64,000 nt of DNA from Nocardia rhamnosiphila NBRC 108938 (GCF_000720425.1 NZ_JOAJ01000002.1:1-64000); one strand, 5' to 3'; counted from the first letter of the stretch, positions 9,687-18,062 are shown. Numbers and translations are program-made. The notes: a model not told the origin generated them from the letters alone.

Positions 9687-9771
9687 ACCGGCCGGGCCGG
9701 AACTCCACCACCCTGCCATGAACTCCTCGGCCGCGGTCACGACGTCGGTGGCGAAAGTTTCGAGGGCCCGG

Positions 9772-10911
9772 TCAGCCGGCGAGGTGGCGGCTGATGACCA
9801 GGCGCTGGATCTGGTTGGTGCCCTCGAAGATCTGGGTGATCTTCGCCTCCCGCATATAGCGCTCGACCCGGAAATCCCGGGTGTAGCCGTAACCACCGAG
9901 CACCTGCACCGCGTCGGTGGTGACCTTCATCGCCGCATCGGTGGCGACCAGTTTGGCCACCGAGGCCTGACGCGAATACGGCAGTCCGGCGTCGCGGCGG
10001 CGGGCGGCATCGAGATAGGTCGCGCGCGCCGAATCCACCGCGGCGGCCATATCGGCCAGCAGGAAACCCAGCCCCTGATGATCGATGATCCTGCGGCCGA
10101 ATGCCGTCCGCTCCTGCGCGTAGGCCACCGCCTCGTCCAGCGCGGCCTGGGCCAGCCCGACCGCGACCGCGGCGATCCCCAACCGGCCGGAATCCAAGGC
10201 GCTGAACGCGATCTGCAGGCCCTGGCCCTCCGCGCCGATCCGGCGTTCGGCGGGTACGAAGGCCTCGTCGTAATGCGCGGAGGTGGTCGGCACCGCGTGC
10301 AGACCCATCTTCTCCTCCGGTTTACCGAAGCTCAGCCCGTCGGTGTCCTTCGGAACCAGGAAACACGAGATACCCTTCGACCCCTCACCGGTCCGCGCGA
10401 ACACGTTGTAGAAATCGGCGATACCACCGTGGGTGATCCACGCCTTGGCACCGTCGACCCGGTATCCGCCCTCGACCGCGGTGGCCTTACAGGTCAGCGC
10501 GGCGGCATCCGAACCCGCCTGCGGCTCGGACAGACTGTAGGCGCCGACCGTGCCGCCGCCCAGCATCTCCGGCAGCCACCGCCGCTGCTGCTCCGCGCTA
10601 CCGAACTCCATCAGCGGGTAACAGGCCAGACTGTGCACGCTCACCGCCACCGCGACCGCGGCCCAACGCGCGGCGATCTCCTCCAGCACCTGCAGATACA
10701 CCTCGTACGGCTGGCCACCCCCACCCCACTCCTCCGGGTACGGCAGGCTCAGCAACCCCGCCTCACCCAGCGTGGCGAATACGCCTTCCGGATAGCTCTC
10801 GGCCTTCTCGTGTTCGTCGACGATCGGGGCCAGCACCTTATCGGCCACATCGCGGGTCAGCCGGATGAGATCCCGCGCCTCGTCGGTGGGCAGAAGTCGA
10901 TCGACAGCCAC
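9772..10911 (-). CDS. acyl-CoA dehydrogenase
   Basis: A 379-residue acyl-CoA dehydrogenase with all family signatures: GAYSLSEPQAGSDAAAL, WITHGGIADFYNVFART, and the C-terminal YGYTRDFRVERYMREAKIT followed by FEGTNQIQ, whose Glu is the catalytic base. The GTG start at 10911 has a perfect GGAGG upstream, and its product starts VAVDRLLPTDEARDLIRLT, the expected N-terminus. Divergent from a TetR gene across a 99-bp region holding four operator cores. It would oxidise short or branched acyl-CoA; the chain specificity is unknown. Confidence 0.9.
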   Translation of the reverse strand: MAVDRLLPTDEARDLIRLTRDVADKVLAPIVDEHEKAESYPEGVFATLGEAGLLSLPYPEEWGGGGQPYEVYLQVLEEIAARWAAVAVAVSVHSLACYPLMEFGSAEQQRRWLPEMLGGGTVGAYSLSEPQAGSDAAALTCKATAVEGGYRVDGAKAWITHGGIADFYNVFARTGEGSKGISCFLVPKDTDGLSFGKPEEKMGLHAVPTTSAHYDEAFVPAERRIGAEGQGLQIAFSALDSGRLGIAAVAVGLAQAALDEAVAYAQERTAFGRRIIDHQGLGFLLADMAAAVDSARATYLDAARRRDAGLPYSRQASVAKLVATDAAMKVTTDAVQVLGGYGYTRDFRVERYMREAKITQIFEGTNQIQRLVISRHLAG

Positions 10912-10937
10912 AGGGAATCCTCCGATGGTACGCAGGG

Positions 10938-11001
10938 CAGTACTTTGCTCCCTGCCACAGTACTGTTCCACAATCAGTACTGCAAGAAGCTTCGCAGTAC
11001 T
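10938..11001. promoter_or_regulatory. cluster of four CAGTACT operator cores
   Basis: The core CAGTACT occurs at 10938, 10958, 10975 and 10995. The second is inside the perfect palindrome ACAGTACTGT (10957-10966) and the third inside CAGTACTG (10975-10982). Spacings are 20, 17 and 20 bp, so the copies form two pairs about two helical turns apart. They fill the region between the divergent dehydrogenase and TetR genes and are the likely binding sites of that TetR protein. Confidence 0.65.
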
Positions 11002-11010
11002 ATTCCCTGT

Positions 11011-11592
11011 ATGGAGCAGCGCTCGACCTTCGCGACCCCCCGCCGCACCGAACTGTTCGACGAGTTGGTCGGGTTGTTCCTCGCCGAAGGCTTCGCCCAC
11101 CTCACGCTCGACGCCATCGCGGCACGGCTCAGATGCTCCAAATCCACGCTCTACACCCTCGCCGGCAGCAAGGAACAGCTGGTCAGCGCGGCCACCGTGC
11201 ATTTCTTCAAACGCGCCACGGAAACCGTCGAAGCCGAGGTGTCCGCGACCACCGGTTCCCTGGAGCGCATCGCCGCCTACCTCACCGCGGTCGGCGGGGC
11301 CCTCTCTGCCGCATCGGACCGGTTCATGACCGACCTCGACGCCTTCGCCCCCGCCCGCGAGGTCTACGAACGCAATACCCGCATCGCCGCCCGCCGTGTC
11401 CAGGAGCTCATCGACGACGGCGTCGCCACCGGGGAATTCCGCGGCGTGCACGCCGCGTTCGCCGCCGACCTGGCCGCCACCATGATGGTGCGCATCCAGC
11501 AGGGGGGCGTCCGCGGCCACACCGGACTCGACGACGCCGCCGCCTACCGCGAACTGGCCGCCATCCTCACCCACGGCATCAGCGCCCGGTAG
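11011..11592 (+). CDS. TetR-family transcriptional regulator
   Basis: A 193-residue TetR-type regulator. The DNA-binding helix-turn-helix is at about residues 13-58 (GFAHLTLDAIAARLRCSKSTLYTLAGSKEQL), followed by a helical ligand-binding domain with a TetR C-terminal region. It begins at the ATG at 11011, 10 bases after the last operator core. Divergent from the acyl-CoA dehydrogenase, which it probably represses, with an acyl-CoA as a plausible inducer by analogy with FadR-like TetR proteins. Confidence 0.88.
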   Translation: MEQRSTFATPRRTELFDELVGLFLAEGFAHLTLDAIAARLRCSKSTLYTLAGSKEQLVSAATVHFFKRATETVEAEVSATTGSLERIAAYLTAVGGALSAASDRFMTDLDAFAPAREVYERNTRIAARRVQELIDDGVATGEFRGVHAAFAADLAATMMVRIQQGGVRGHTGLDDAAAYRELAAILTHGISAR

Positions 11593-11794
11593 TTTCGTCG
11601 CCGCGCCCGATTCCGCCTACCGGACCGAGCCGGCCGACCCGAGCCGTGTGGCCGGCCGCCACCGGGCCGGACGCGGGTACCGCCACAGCACCCCGGACCG
11701 AGCGGACGAGCGGTAGGTTGAACGTCGCAGGTCGCCTCCGCGGGCCGGTCGGCACATACACGAGGAGACCTCGTCCCGAGGAAGGAGCACGGGC

Positions 11795-12646
11795 TTGACA
11801 GAGCGGATCCAGGACGAGCGCAGCATCGGCGAGGACCGCGAAGCGCTGGGCCACCGCCTCCGCGAAGCCAGGAAACGCAAGCGACTCACCATCCGGGAGG
11901 TCGCGGCCGCCGTCGGTGTCAGCGTGGGCACTTGGAGCGCGACCGAGAACGGCCTGACCAGGATCACCGAGGAACGGCTCACCGCGGCCGCCCGGCTGTT
12001 CGGCGTCGACCGCGACGACCTGTTGTACTCCCTGGCACCCGGGAGCGACGACGCCACGTGGTGGCGTGACTTCCCGTCCCTCCATCTGCCCGCTCCACTG
12101 CACGGCGCGCTGGAGGCTTTCGTAGAACTCGGATACCACGGGGCCACCATCCGCGATGTCGCGGAGCGCGCCGACCTCTCCGTCGCCGGGATCTACCACC
12201 ACTGGCCGACCAAACAGGATCTGCTCATCGCCCTCCTGGATCTGACCATGGCCGACCTGCAGCAGCGCTGCCGCGCCGCCCGCGCCGAGGGCGACGGCCC
12301 CATGAACCGGCTGACCCTTCTCGTCGAATGTCTCGCGCTGTTCCACACCTACCGCCGCGAACTGGGTTTCCTCGGGGCCAGCGAGATGCGCAGCCTGGAG
12401 GAGCCACACCGGTCGCGGATCGTCCGCGCCCGCCGCGACGTCCAGGACATGGTGGACGACGAAGTCGTCGAGGGCTGCCGACGGGGCCTGATGGACACCC
12501 CGGTCCCACGCGAGGCGGCGCGCGCGATCGTCACCCTCTGCACGGCGCTGCCACAGTGGTGGTCACCCTCGGGTGGAATGTCGCCGGAAACGACCGCCCG
12601 GCAGTACACCGAGTTCGCGGCGGACCTGGTGCGAGTGCGGCGTTGA
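11795..12646 (+). CDS. fused XRE-TetR transcriptional regulator
   Basis: A 283-residue protein joining two DNA-binding modules. Residues about 17-75 are an XRE/Cro-type helix-turn-helix (LREARKRKRLTIREVAAAVG and WSATENGL). Residues about 100-150 are a TetR-type helix-turn-helix (GATIRDVAERADLSVAGIYHHW), followed by a TetR-like C-terminal domain (about 160-280). The TTG at 11795 has GAAGGAG at 11781-11787. The neighbouring acyl-CoA-type locus and its operators are plausible targets, but nothing in the sequence proves this. Confidence 0.85.
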   Translation: MTERIQDERSIGEDREALGHRLREARKRKRLTIREVAAAVGVSVGTWSATENGLTRITEERLTAAARLFGVDRDDLLYSLAPGSDDATWWRDFPSLHLPAPLHGALEAFVELGYHGATIRDVAERADLSVAGIYHHWPTKQDLLIALLDLTMADLQQRCRAARAEGDGPMNRLTLLVECLALFHTYRRELGFLGASEMRSLEEPHRSRIVRARRDVQDMVDDEVVEGCRRGLMDTPVPREAARAIVTLCTALPQWWSPSGGMSPETTARQYTEFAADLVRVRR

Positions 12647-12675
12647 CGCGGCCCGCAGGCTGAACCTTTGGTGCG

Positions 12676-12693
12676 ACCGATCAATCGATCGGT
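12676..12693. promoter_or_regulatory. 18-bp palindromic operator, copy 1
   Basis: ACCGATCAATCGATCGGT is a near-perfect palindrome directly in front of a GGAGG ribosome site and a short ORF at 12711. Its inner 16 bases match, in reverse orientation, the palindrome at 14261-14278. The length and symmetry suit a TetR-family operator. Confidence 0.6.
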
Positions 12694-12710
12694 CTTGTTA
12701 GGAGGCGTTC

Positions 12711-12821
12711 ATGGTCGTATACGAGCTTCCCGCTCCCACACCGCATGCCCGCGAGCTACGCGAACGCATCCTCCGGTTTCGGCCGGCCCTGAGCGCCACC
12801 AGCCCGAATATGCCCGCCTGA
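12711..12821 (+). pseudogene. short ORF, probable N-terminal remnant of an acyl-CoA dehydrogenase
   Basis: A 36-codon frame with a strong AGGAGG site (12700-12705) and the operator just upstream. It starts MVVYELPAPTPHARELRERI, which resembles the beginning of acyl-CoA dehydrogenases that accompany APH-type kinases, and then stops after a few unrelated residues. No continuation is visible in any frame downstream. I read it as the stub of a deleted gene that kept its promoter and ribosome site; a genuine small protein is the alternative. Confidence 0.4.
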
Positions 12822-12845
12822 CAGCGTAATGCACGTAATGCTGTC
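12820..12845. repeat. inverted repeat enclosing a direct repeat
   Basis: Arms GACAGC and GCTGTC flank 14 bases that contain two copies of GTAATGC/GTAAT. It begins at the stop of the truncated ORF and lies downstream of the minus-strand kinase gene. It could be an operator or a weak terminator. The rest of the gap to 13038 shows nothing I recognise. Confidence 0.35.
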
Positions 12846-13038
12846 GGCGACGGAGGAGGCAGGCAGCGCGGGCGGGGCCCACGCACAGCTTCCCGACACG
12901 CGTGACCACGCGGCGCCGGCGGCCGAAGCACCGGCCCCCGGCACCCGCGAGGTTCGCCCACGACGCGCGGAGTCGTACACCGCGCGATAGCCTTCCGCCG
13001 CCGTGCCGCTCACCCCCACCCGGAGCCCGGCCGCGTGA

Positions 13039-14073
13039 TCATGGCGGACCCGGCGCGTCGAGGGCCGCGTGACCGCGTTCGACCAGATCGGGGACCATGC
13101 CGCCGAGGCGGTCGAACCCTTCGCCGACGGTCAGCCCCTGCCGGGCGCGGTAGTGGATGCCTTCGAAGATCACTGCGACCTTGTAGTAGGCGAAGCCCAG
13201 ATACCAGGCGAATTCGTCCAGATCCCAACCGGTCTCGCGCGCGTACTCCTCGACCAGGACCTCGCCCGCGGGGAAACCGGGAACATCTCCGGGCACCGCG
13301 GCGACCGGACTGTCCAGACCGCTGATCCCGTCCCACCAGATCGCCATCGAGGCGAGATCGGTCAACGGGTCACCGAGCGTTGCCATCTCCCAGTCCAGGA
13401 CACCGGTCACGCTCGCGCTGTCCGGATCGATGACCACATTGTCGAGGCGATAGTCACCGTGGACGATGCTCGCGCGCTGCTTCCCGGGCAACGCCCGGCC
13501 CAGCCGGTCGCCGAGCGCCACGAGATCGGGCAGGTCTCTGCTGTGCGAGGCAGCCAATTGCCGACCCCAGCGGCGGACCTGTCGTTCCAGGTAGCCGACG
13601 GGACGTCCGAGATCGCCCAGACGCACGGTCTCCGGGTCGAGCCGGTGCAGCCGGACCAGCACCTCGACCAGGCTTCGGGCCGCCGCTGGGGCCCGATCGG
13701 CGAACGCCTCCAGCCGCGCGCGCTCGCGGAGGATCTCCCCGTCCGCGAAGTCCATGATGTAGAAGGGCGCGTCCAGTACGCCGGGTCCGGCGGCGACCAG
13801 CGGGCGCGGAACCGGCACATCCGTCGGATACAACGCGCTGAGCAGCCGGTATTCCCGGCCCATGTCGTGCGCGGTGGCCAGCACATGGCCCAGCGGCGGC
13901 CGGCGCAGTACCCAGCGCTCGTGGCCGTCGGTGAGCAGGTAGGTCAGGTTCGACCGCCCGCCCGACAAAAGATCGACACGCAAGGGGCCGTTCACCATTC
14001 CCGGGCACTCCGCCCGGAGAAACGACTCGAGCGCAGCAGTCACCACTCCCGGTGGTGTCACCGCCTCCGGCAT
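13039..14073 (-). CDS. APH-type phosphotransferase (ACAD10/11-like kinase)
   Basis: A 344-residue aminoglycoside-phosphotransferase-fold protein. The catalytic loop is HGDYRLDN and the metal-binding Asp is in VLDWEMATLGDP; the N-lobe has SGGRSNLTYLL and WVLRRPPLG. The ATG at 14073 has GGAGG upstream; longer in-frame extensions lack one. In actinobacteria such proteins usually sit with acyl-CoA dehydrogenases and resemble the kinase part of ACAD10/ACAD11, which phosphorylates 4-hydroxyacyl-CoA, so antibiotic resistance is unlikely. Its presumed partner genes here look decayed. Confidence 0.8.
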   Translation of the reverse strand: MPEAVTPPGVVTAALESFLRAECPGMVNGPLRVDLLSGGRSNLTYLLTDGHERWVLRRPPLGHVLATAHDMGREYRLLSALYPTDVPVPRPLVAAGPGVLDAPFYIMDFADGEILRERARLEAFADRAPAAARSLVEVLVRLHRLDPETVRLGDLGRPVGYLERQVRRWGRQLAASHSRDLPDLVALGDRLGRALPGKQRASIVHGDYRLDNVVIDPDSASVTGVLDWEMATLGDPLTDLASMAIWWDGISGLDSPVAAVPGDVPGFPAGEVLVEEYARETGWDLDEFAWYLGFAYYKVAVIFEGIHYRARQGLTVGEGFDRLGGMVPDLVERGHAALDAPGPP

Positions 14074-14091
14074 CAGCAAACCTCCGAACCA

Positions 14092-14105
14092 ACCGATCGA
14101 ACGGT
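14092..14105. promoter_or_regulatory. short palindrome related to the 18-bp operator
   Basis: ACCGATCGAACGGT lies about 18 bases before the kinase start. Its ends (ACCG and CGGT) and TCGA centre resemble a shortened form of the two 18-bp palindromes in this locus. It may be a weaker operator for the same repressor. Confidence 0.4.
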
Positions 14106-14260
14106 AGATCTGAACATCGATATCGGCAGCTTGGCCGAAAGCACGGGCGGATGTCAAGCGCAGAAGCCTTCGAAATTACGCAACTACCGGCGAATTAGCG
14201 CCTCGCGTCACTCCGGGTAGGCCAGCCGGATGGAGGGGGTGCCGACCGGTCCATCATTCT

Positions 14261-14278
14261 GCCGATCGATTGATCGGC
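14261..14278. promoter_or_regulatory. 18-bp palindromic operator, copy 2
   Basis: GCCGATCGATTGATCGGC is the second copy of the motif found in reverse at 12676-12693 (shared 16-base core CCGATCGATTGATCGG). It lies upstream of the kinase gene and just past a remnant of an acyl-CoA ligase. Confidence 0.6.
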
Positions 14279-14334
14279 TGTTTTCAGCTTATGACGGCGC
14301 CGACTACGCGAATGTCCGTCGGACCGGCACTGCC

Positions 14335-14394
14335 GCGCAGTTCGTCCAGCACGACCACCGAGCGCGGGTACTTGTACCGAACCTCGCGCTCTGC
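14335..14394 (-). pseudogene. possible C-terminal remnant of an acyl-CoA ligase
   Basis: Read on the minus strand, this stretch encodes EVRYKYPRSVVVLDEL, like the conserved segment of AMP-dependent acyl-CoA ligases just before the catalytic-lysine motif. The following residues (RGSAGPTD) do not match the expected PRTATGK, and no start or longer frame remains. With the dehydrogenase stub at 12711 it suggests that an acyl-CoA operon was largely lost here. Confidence 0.4.
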
Positions 14395-14499
14395 CCGCAA
14401 AGCGTCTGACTACTGCCGGCGCAGACGCGGGTTGGGGGAATGCCCAAGTCGGCAGCCGACACTTCACAAAGCTCGATTTGTATGTAAAAATCTTTTTTT

Positions 14500-15057
14500 G
14501 TGAGGGAAGTTGTCTATCTCGACTCGGTCGAGCAAGCGGAGGTACTGCTCAAACCGCAGCGGATCGAGATCGTGCGTGCCCTGGCCGAGCCCGCAACCTG
14601 TGCCGATGTGGCCCGGCTGCTCGACCGATCCCCGCAGCGGGTCAACTACCACGTCAAACGACTGGTGGAGCACGGTCTGGTCCGGCAGATCGCCGAGCGC
14701 ACGGTGCGCAATCTGCGGGAAGGCGTGTATCAGGCGGCCGGCCGCTCCTACTGGCTCTCGCCCCGACTCGTCGGGCATATCGGCACGCGCCGGTCGAGCG
14801 ACGCGATGAGCCTGGGACATCTCCTCGACCTCACCGAGGAGGTGCAGCGAGATGTGGCGGATATCGACCTGACCCACCCGGATCTGCCGTCGCTGGGGAT
14901 CTCCGGGCAGATCGCGCTACACCCGGACCAGCGCGCCGAATTCCTCACAGATCTACAGACCGCCCTGCAAACACTGTTCACCAAATACGGCGGCAGCGAC
15001 GGCGAATCCTTCAAACTCGCCGTCGCCTGCTACCCCTTCGAGAAGGATCGATCATGA
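14500..15057 (+). CDS. ArsR-type winged-helix regulator
   Basis: A 185-residue regulator with an N-terminal winged helix (about residues 8-75: LLKPQRIEIVRALAEPATCADVARLL and RVNYHVKRLVEHGLV). The GTG at 14500 follows an unusually T-rich stretch with no clear Shine-Dalgarno site; TATGTA about 20 bases upstream could be a -10 element, so the transcript may be leaderless. The start is uncertain for that reason. It overlaps the SRPBCC gene by four bases (ATGA); ArsR-type/SRPBCC pairs are common and usually form one regulatory-metabolic unit. Confidence 0.78.
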   Translation: MREVVYLDSVEQAEVLLKPQRIEIVRALAEPATCADVARLLDRSPQRVNYHVKRLVEHGLVRQIAERTVRNLREGVYQAAGRSYWLSPRLVGHIGTRRSSDAMSLGHLLDLTEEVQRDVADIDLTHPDLPSLGISGQIALHPDQRAEFLTDLQTALQTLFTKYGGSDGESFKLAVACYPFEKDRS

Positions 15058-15890
15058 CCGAACCTCTTATCATCAGCGTCCGAACCGGCGCCTCGCCCGC
15101 CGCCGCGTTCGAGGCACTCACCGACCCGCAGGCGGTGACGACATGGTTCGCCGAGAAGGCCGATATCGACCTGCCGCGGCGATACGACTTCTGGGGGCCT
15201 TCCATTCCGGAAGGCGATGCGCCCCATCAGAAGGTCGTCGACTGCACCGATAGATCCATCCGTTTGTCCTGGCTGCTCGACGGCGTGTGGACCACCACCG
15301 AGATATCGGTGGGTGTGGAGAACGACGAAACACGGATCACCGTCACGCAGAGTCATTTCGACTTCAACGACATCATCACCGGCGCGAGTATTCGCGGCGT
15401 TCTCCAATCGTTCTGGGCGTTGTCGCTGGCCAATCTGGTCGACTACCTCGACGGTCGCCCGCTCACCCCCCGCGGTGACTTCACCGGAGCCGAACTGAGC
15501 GCGACCGTCGAGATCGATGCCGCGCCGGCGGCGGTCTACGACTCGCTGATCTCCTCGGAGAAGGTGTCGCAGTGGTTCGGCTACCCGGTCGAGATCGAAC
15601 CGCATGTCGACGGCCGGTTCGCCATGGGCGGTCTCGATGCCGACCCGCACCCCGCGCACCTCGTCGAGCTGGTACCCGACGAACGCGTCGGTATCGATTG
15701 GGGCCCGGGCGGTATCAGCACCTGGGAACTCGCCGGTTCCGACGGCAGAACCCGCCTCACCCTGGTGTCGAGCGGCTTCGACCAGAACAATCCGCCCTAT
15801 CCCGCCTGGCTCGGCATGCTCAGCGGCCTGGCCGAACTGCGCCGCTTCCACGAGATCGGCGACTGGGCACCGATCACCGCGGCATCCTGA
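15054..15890 (+). CDS. SRPBCC (AHSA1-like) protein with two START-like domains
   Basis: A 278-residue protein with two tandem SRPBCC domains: residues about 8-140 (ASPAAAFEALTDPQAVTTWFAE) and about 148-275 (DAAPAAVYDSLISSEKVSQWFG). Each begins with the typical helix and Trp-Phe pattern of AHSA1-like hydrophobic ligand-binding folds. Translationally coupled to the ArsR-type regulator. The ligand is unknown; no enzyme active site is apparent. Confidence 0.82.
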   Translation: MTEPLIISVRTGASPAAAFEALTDPQAVTTWFAEKADIDLPRRYDFWGPSIPEGDAPHQKVVDCTDRSIRLSWLLDGVWTTTEISVGVENDETRITVTQSHFDFNDIITGASIRGVLQSFWALSLANLVDYLDGRPLTPRGDFTGAELSATVEIDAAPAAVYDSLISSEKVSQWFGYPVEIEPHVDGRFAMGGLDADPHPAHLVELVPDERVGIDWGPGGISTWELAGSDGRTRLTLVSSGFDQNNPPYPAWLGMLSGLAELRRFHEIGDWAPITAAS

Positions 15891-15938
15891 TCCCCGAACC
15901 CACTCCAGCACAACAAGAACCCGACAAAGGACAACATC

Positions 15939-16274
15939 ATGGACGACAAAGTCACCCAGTACATCACCAAAACACAGCCGTGGCAGGCAACACTGTGCGA
16001 GAAGCTGCGCCGGCTCGTCTTCGACACCCTGCCCGGCGTCGAAGAACGCCTGCAGTACGGCAAACCGCACTACCTCATCGACGGCAATCATGTGGCCGTG
16101 ATCGCCGTCGCGAAGGACAAGGTGTCGTTCATGGTTTTCAACGCCGCCGACATTCCCGAGGAGAAGGGATTCCTGCGCTCGCTGGGCAACGGTGAACGCA
16201 AGGCCGCGACCTTCACCGAAGGCCAGGAAGTCGACTACCGCCGGCTGGCCGACCTACTGACCGCGACAACCTGA
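15939..16274 (+). CDS. DUF1801 family protein
   Basis: A 111-residue protein with the DUF1801 pattern: TKTQPWQATLCEKLRRLVFD, GVEERLQYGKPHYLIDGN and an aromatic C-terminal half. The family (YdhG-like) has no settled biochemical role. It follows the SRPBCC gene by 48 bases with its own AAAGGA site and is probably the third gene of the operon. DUF1801 and AHSA1 proteins often occur together. Confidence 0.8.
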   Translation: MDDKVTQYITKTQPWQATLCEKLRRLVFDTLPGVEERLQYGKPHYLIDGNHVAVIAVAKDKVSFMVFNAADIPEEKGFLRSLGNGERKAATFTEGQEVDYRRLADLLTATT

Positions 16275-16540
16275 GTGTTCGACTCGGATGCGGCGGGTTC
16301 GGCGTCGCGGGCGTTGCGACCGTATCCTGGTCGCTCGCCCCAGACGGCGCCGCACCACCGCATACCTCCGCGCCGGACAGGCGGGACGGCCCATCGATCC
16401 ACCCAGGCATGTGCAGGACGACTTCGACGGCTGATCGGTGTCCCCGCAGCCCGAACACGAGGACCCGGCAAGGCTGTGCTCCCATTCGGCGCGGCGCCTC
16501 CGGGTACGCCCGGCCGGGTCCGCACGAATGCGCCGGCGCC

Positions 16541-16762
16541 CTGGTACCCGGCTGGGTATCGTTCCAGCGGAACTATCCCCGCCATATACCGCTGTCGGCG
16601 GCAGTGGTGCAACGCATCATCGCCCGCCTCGCCCCCTACTCCTACGATCGTCTGTATACCCTGGGCGGCGACACCATCGATCACGACGCGAAGCAGATCG
16701 TCGGCCTCGCCGCCGACCGCCATATACGCTGGGTATCCGGCGAATTCGACCATCTCACGTAA
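16541..16762 (+). pseudogene. C-terminal remnant of an MBL-fold metallo-hydrolase
   Basis: About 73 codons read SFQRNYPRHIPLSAAVVQRI and RHIRWVSGEFDHLT before a TAA. This matches the C-terminal helix region of actinobacterial metallo-beta-lactamase-fold hydrolases (usual form RLYGNF...ADRYIRWVRGDFDHL). No zinc-binding HxHxDH part is found upstream in any frame. The rest of the 16275-16923 gap shows no gene I can support, so a degraded insertion or deletion scar is likely. Confidence 0.5.
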
Positions 16763-16923
16763 GGCTCCGGCGCCCACCCGGTGCTCACCGCGGACACCGG
16801 AGAGCGCATCGGGCAGCAGCGCGGCCACTGTGACGCCGGTCGCACGTAGTTCTTCGTTCGGCAAGTAGGCGAATACCGCCGGCCTCAGAGAACTCACAAT
16901 GACGAACGTTAACGTCGGCGATC

Positions 16924-17961
16924 GTGCGTTCACCTGTTGTCACGATATCCGTCGCGGCGGTCGGCCTGATCCTGATCGCGACCGGCTCCACCTTCGCCTA
17001 CTCCGGCGCTCCGGAGACGACGGCGACCGTAGGCCGGCCGACCGGTCGGTCCGACGACCCGCACGGCGGCGTCGGCGCGGCGCGGCGCACTCTGCAGCAG
17101 GCCGGATTGCCGTTGGCGATGCTCGATGCCGGCGTCGGACAACTCACCGACGGCAGCCACCAACTCGACGACGGAGCCCATCAACTCTCCGACGGTCTGC
17201 GGCAGGCACGAGACGGCGGCGAGCAACTCGCGACCGGACTCGACCAGCTCGACGGCGGCGTAGCCCTACTCGGTGACGGCGCGGCCCAGATCAGCGGCGG
17301 AGTCGACGAGATCGTCGACCGGCTTGCCGATTTCGGGGGCCTTCAAGGCGGAGTGACAGCGCAGCTCGCCACCATCGCCGACACCCTCGGCGGATCACCG
17401 GACCCGGCGTCCCGGGCCACCGCCGCGCAGCTCCGCACGCTCGTGGAGACACTGAACACCCAGGGGCTGGGCCCGGCGACTCTCGACCGGCTGGCACAGT
17501 TGCGCGACGGCGCACGCCGGCTCGCCTACGAACTCACCGACCCGAATGCCCAGTTCGTGGCAGGGATGGCCCTGGCGGCCGACGGGTCGCGGCAGCTCCG
17601 CGACGGACTCGTATTGCTCGACGACGGTGGGCACGCGTTGACGGGCGGCACGGGACAGCTGGTCGACGGTGTCGGGCCGGTCGCCGGTGTCGTCGCCGGG
17701 ATCTCCGACACCGTGCGATCGGCCACCGACGCACTGCCTCGCACCAGCGCGACGCAGGCGGAACCGGCAATCACGAAGGCCGATCGCGCATGGTGGCCGT
17801 ATGCGATGATCGCCCTCGGCGCCGCGGCACTCGTCGCCACCGCGGTCCTCCCTCTCGGGCCGAACTCACGGCGAGCGACCGCGCAGGGTCGAGTGGAGCT
17901 CGAAGCCTCCCGCCGAGGCGAACCCGGCCATGATGCCCGGGCAGCGCACTCGCCGCGATAG
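16924..17961 (+). CDS. Pip/YhgE-like membrane protein with repeats
   Basis: A 345-residue protein with one N-terminal membrane segment (VVTISVAAVGLILIATGSTF) and one near the C-terminus (WPYAMIALGAAALVATAVL). Between them is a periplasmic-side region made of repeated eleven- to seven-residue units of the form xxLxDGxxQLxDG (GQLTDGSHQLDDGAHQLSDG and so on), the coiled-coil-like repeat of YhgE/Pip proteins. These are linked to phage receptors and type VII-secretion-associated membrane proteins. It lacks the multi-helix ABC-2 transporter half of full Pip proteins. Function unknown. Confidence 0.7.
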   Translation: MRSPVVTISVAAVGLILIATGSTFAYSGAPETTATVGRPTGRSDDPHGGVGAARRTLQQAGLPLAMLDAGVGQLTDGSHQLDDGAHQLSDGLRQARDGGEQLATGLDQLDGGVALLGDGAAQISGGVDEIVDRLADFGGLQGGVTAQLATIADTLGGSPDPASRATAAQLRTLVETLNTQGLGPATLDRLAQLRDGARRLAYELTDPNAQFVAGMALAADGSRQLRDGLVLLDDGGHALTGGTGQLVDGVGPVAGVVAGISDTVRSATDALPRTSATQAEPAITKADRAWWPYAMIALGAAALVATAVLPLGPNSRRATAQGRVELEASRRGEPGHDARAAHSPR

Positions 17962-18062
17962 TGCCGGCGTTCGGCGTAAGTGCACGAACACCGGGATCCG
18001 GCCGGGGGGCACGACGACGGAAATCGTTCGCATCGCGACCGATCGGATGGCAGCATCCGCGC

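Noticed and set aside
13039..14073. Aminoglycoside resistance gene
   Set aside because: The fold is shared, but the sequence resembles the acyl-CoA-linked ACAD10/11 kinase group and the context is lipid metabolism.
16235..16933. 232-codon minus-strand frame over the intergenic region
   Set aside because: No family motif; the plus strand in the same place carries a recognisable hydrolase remnant.
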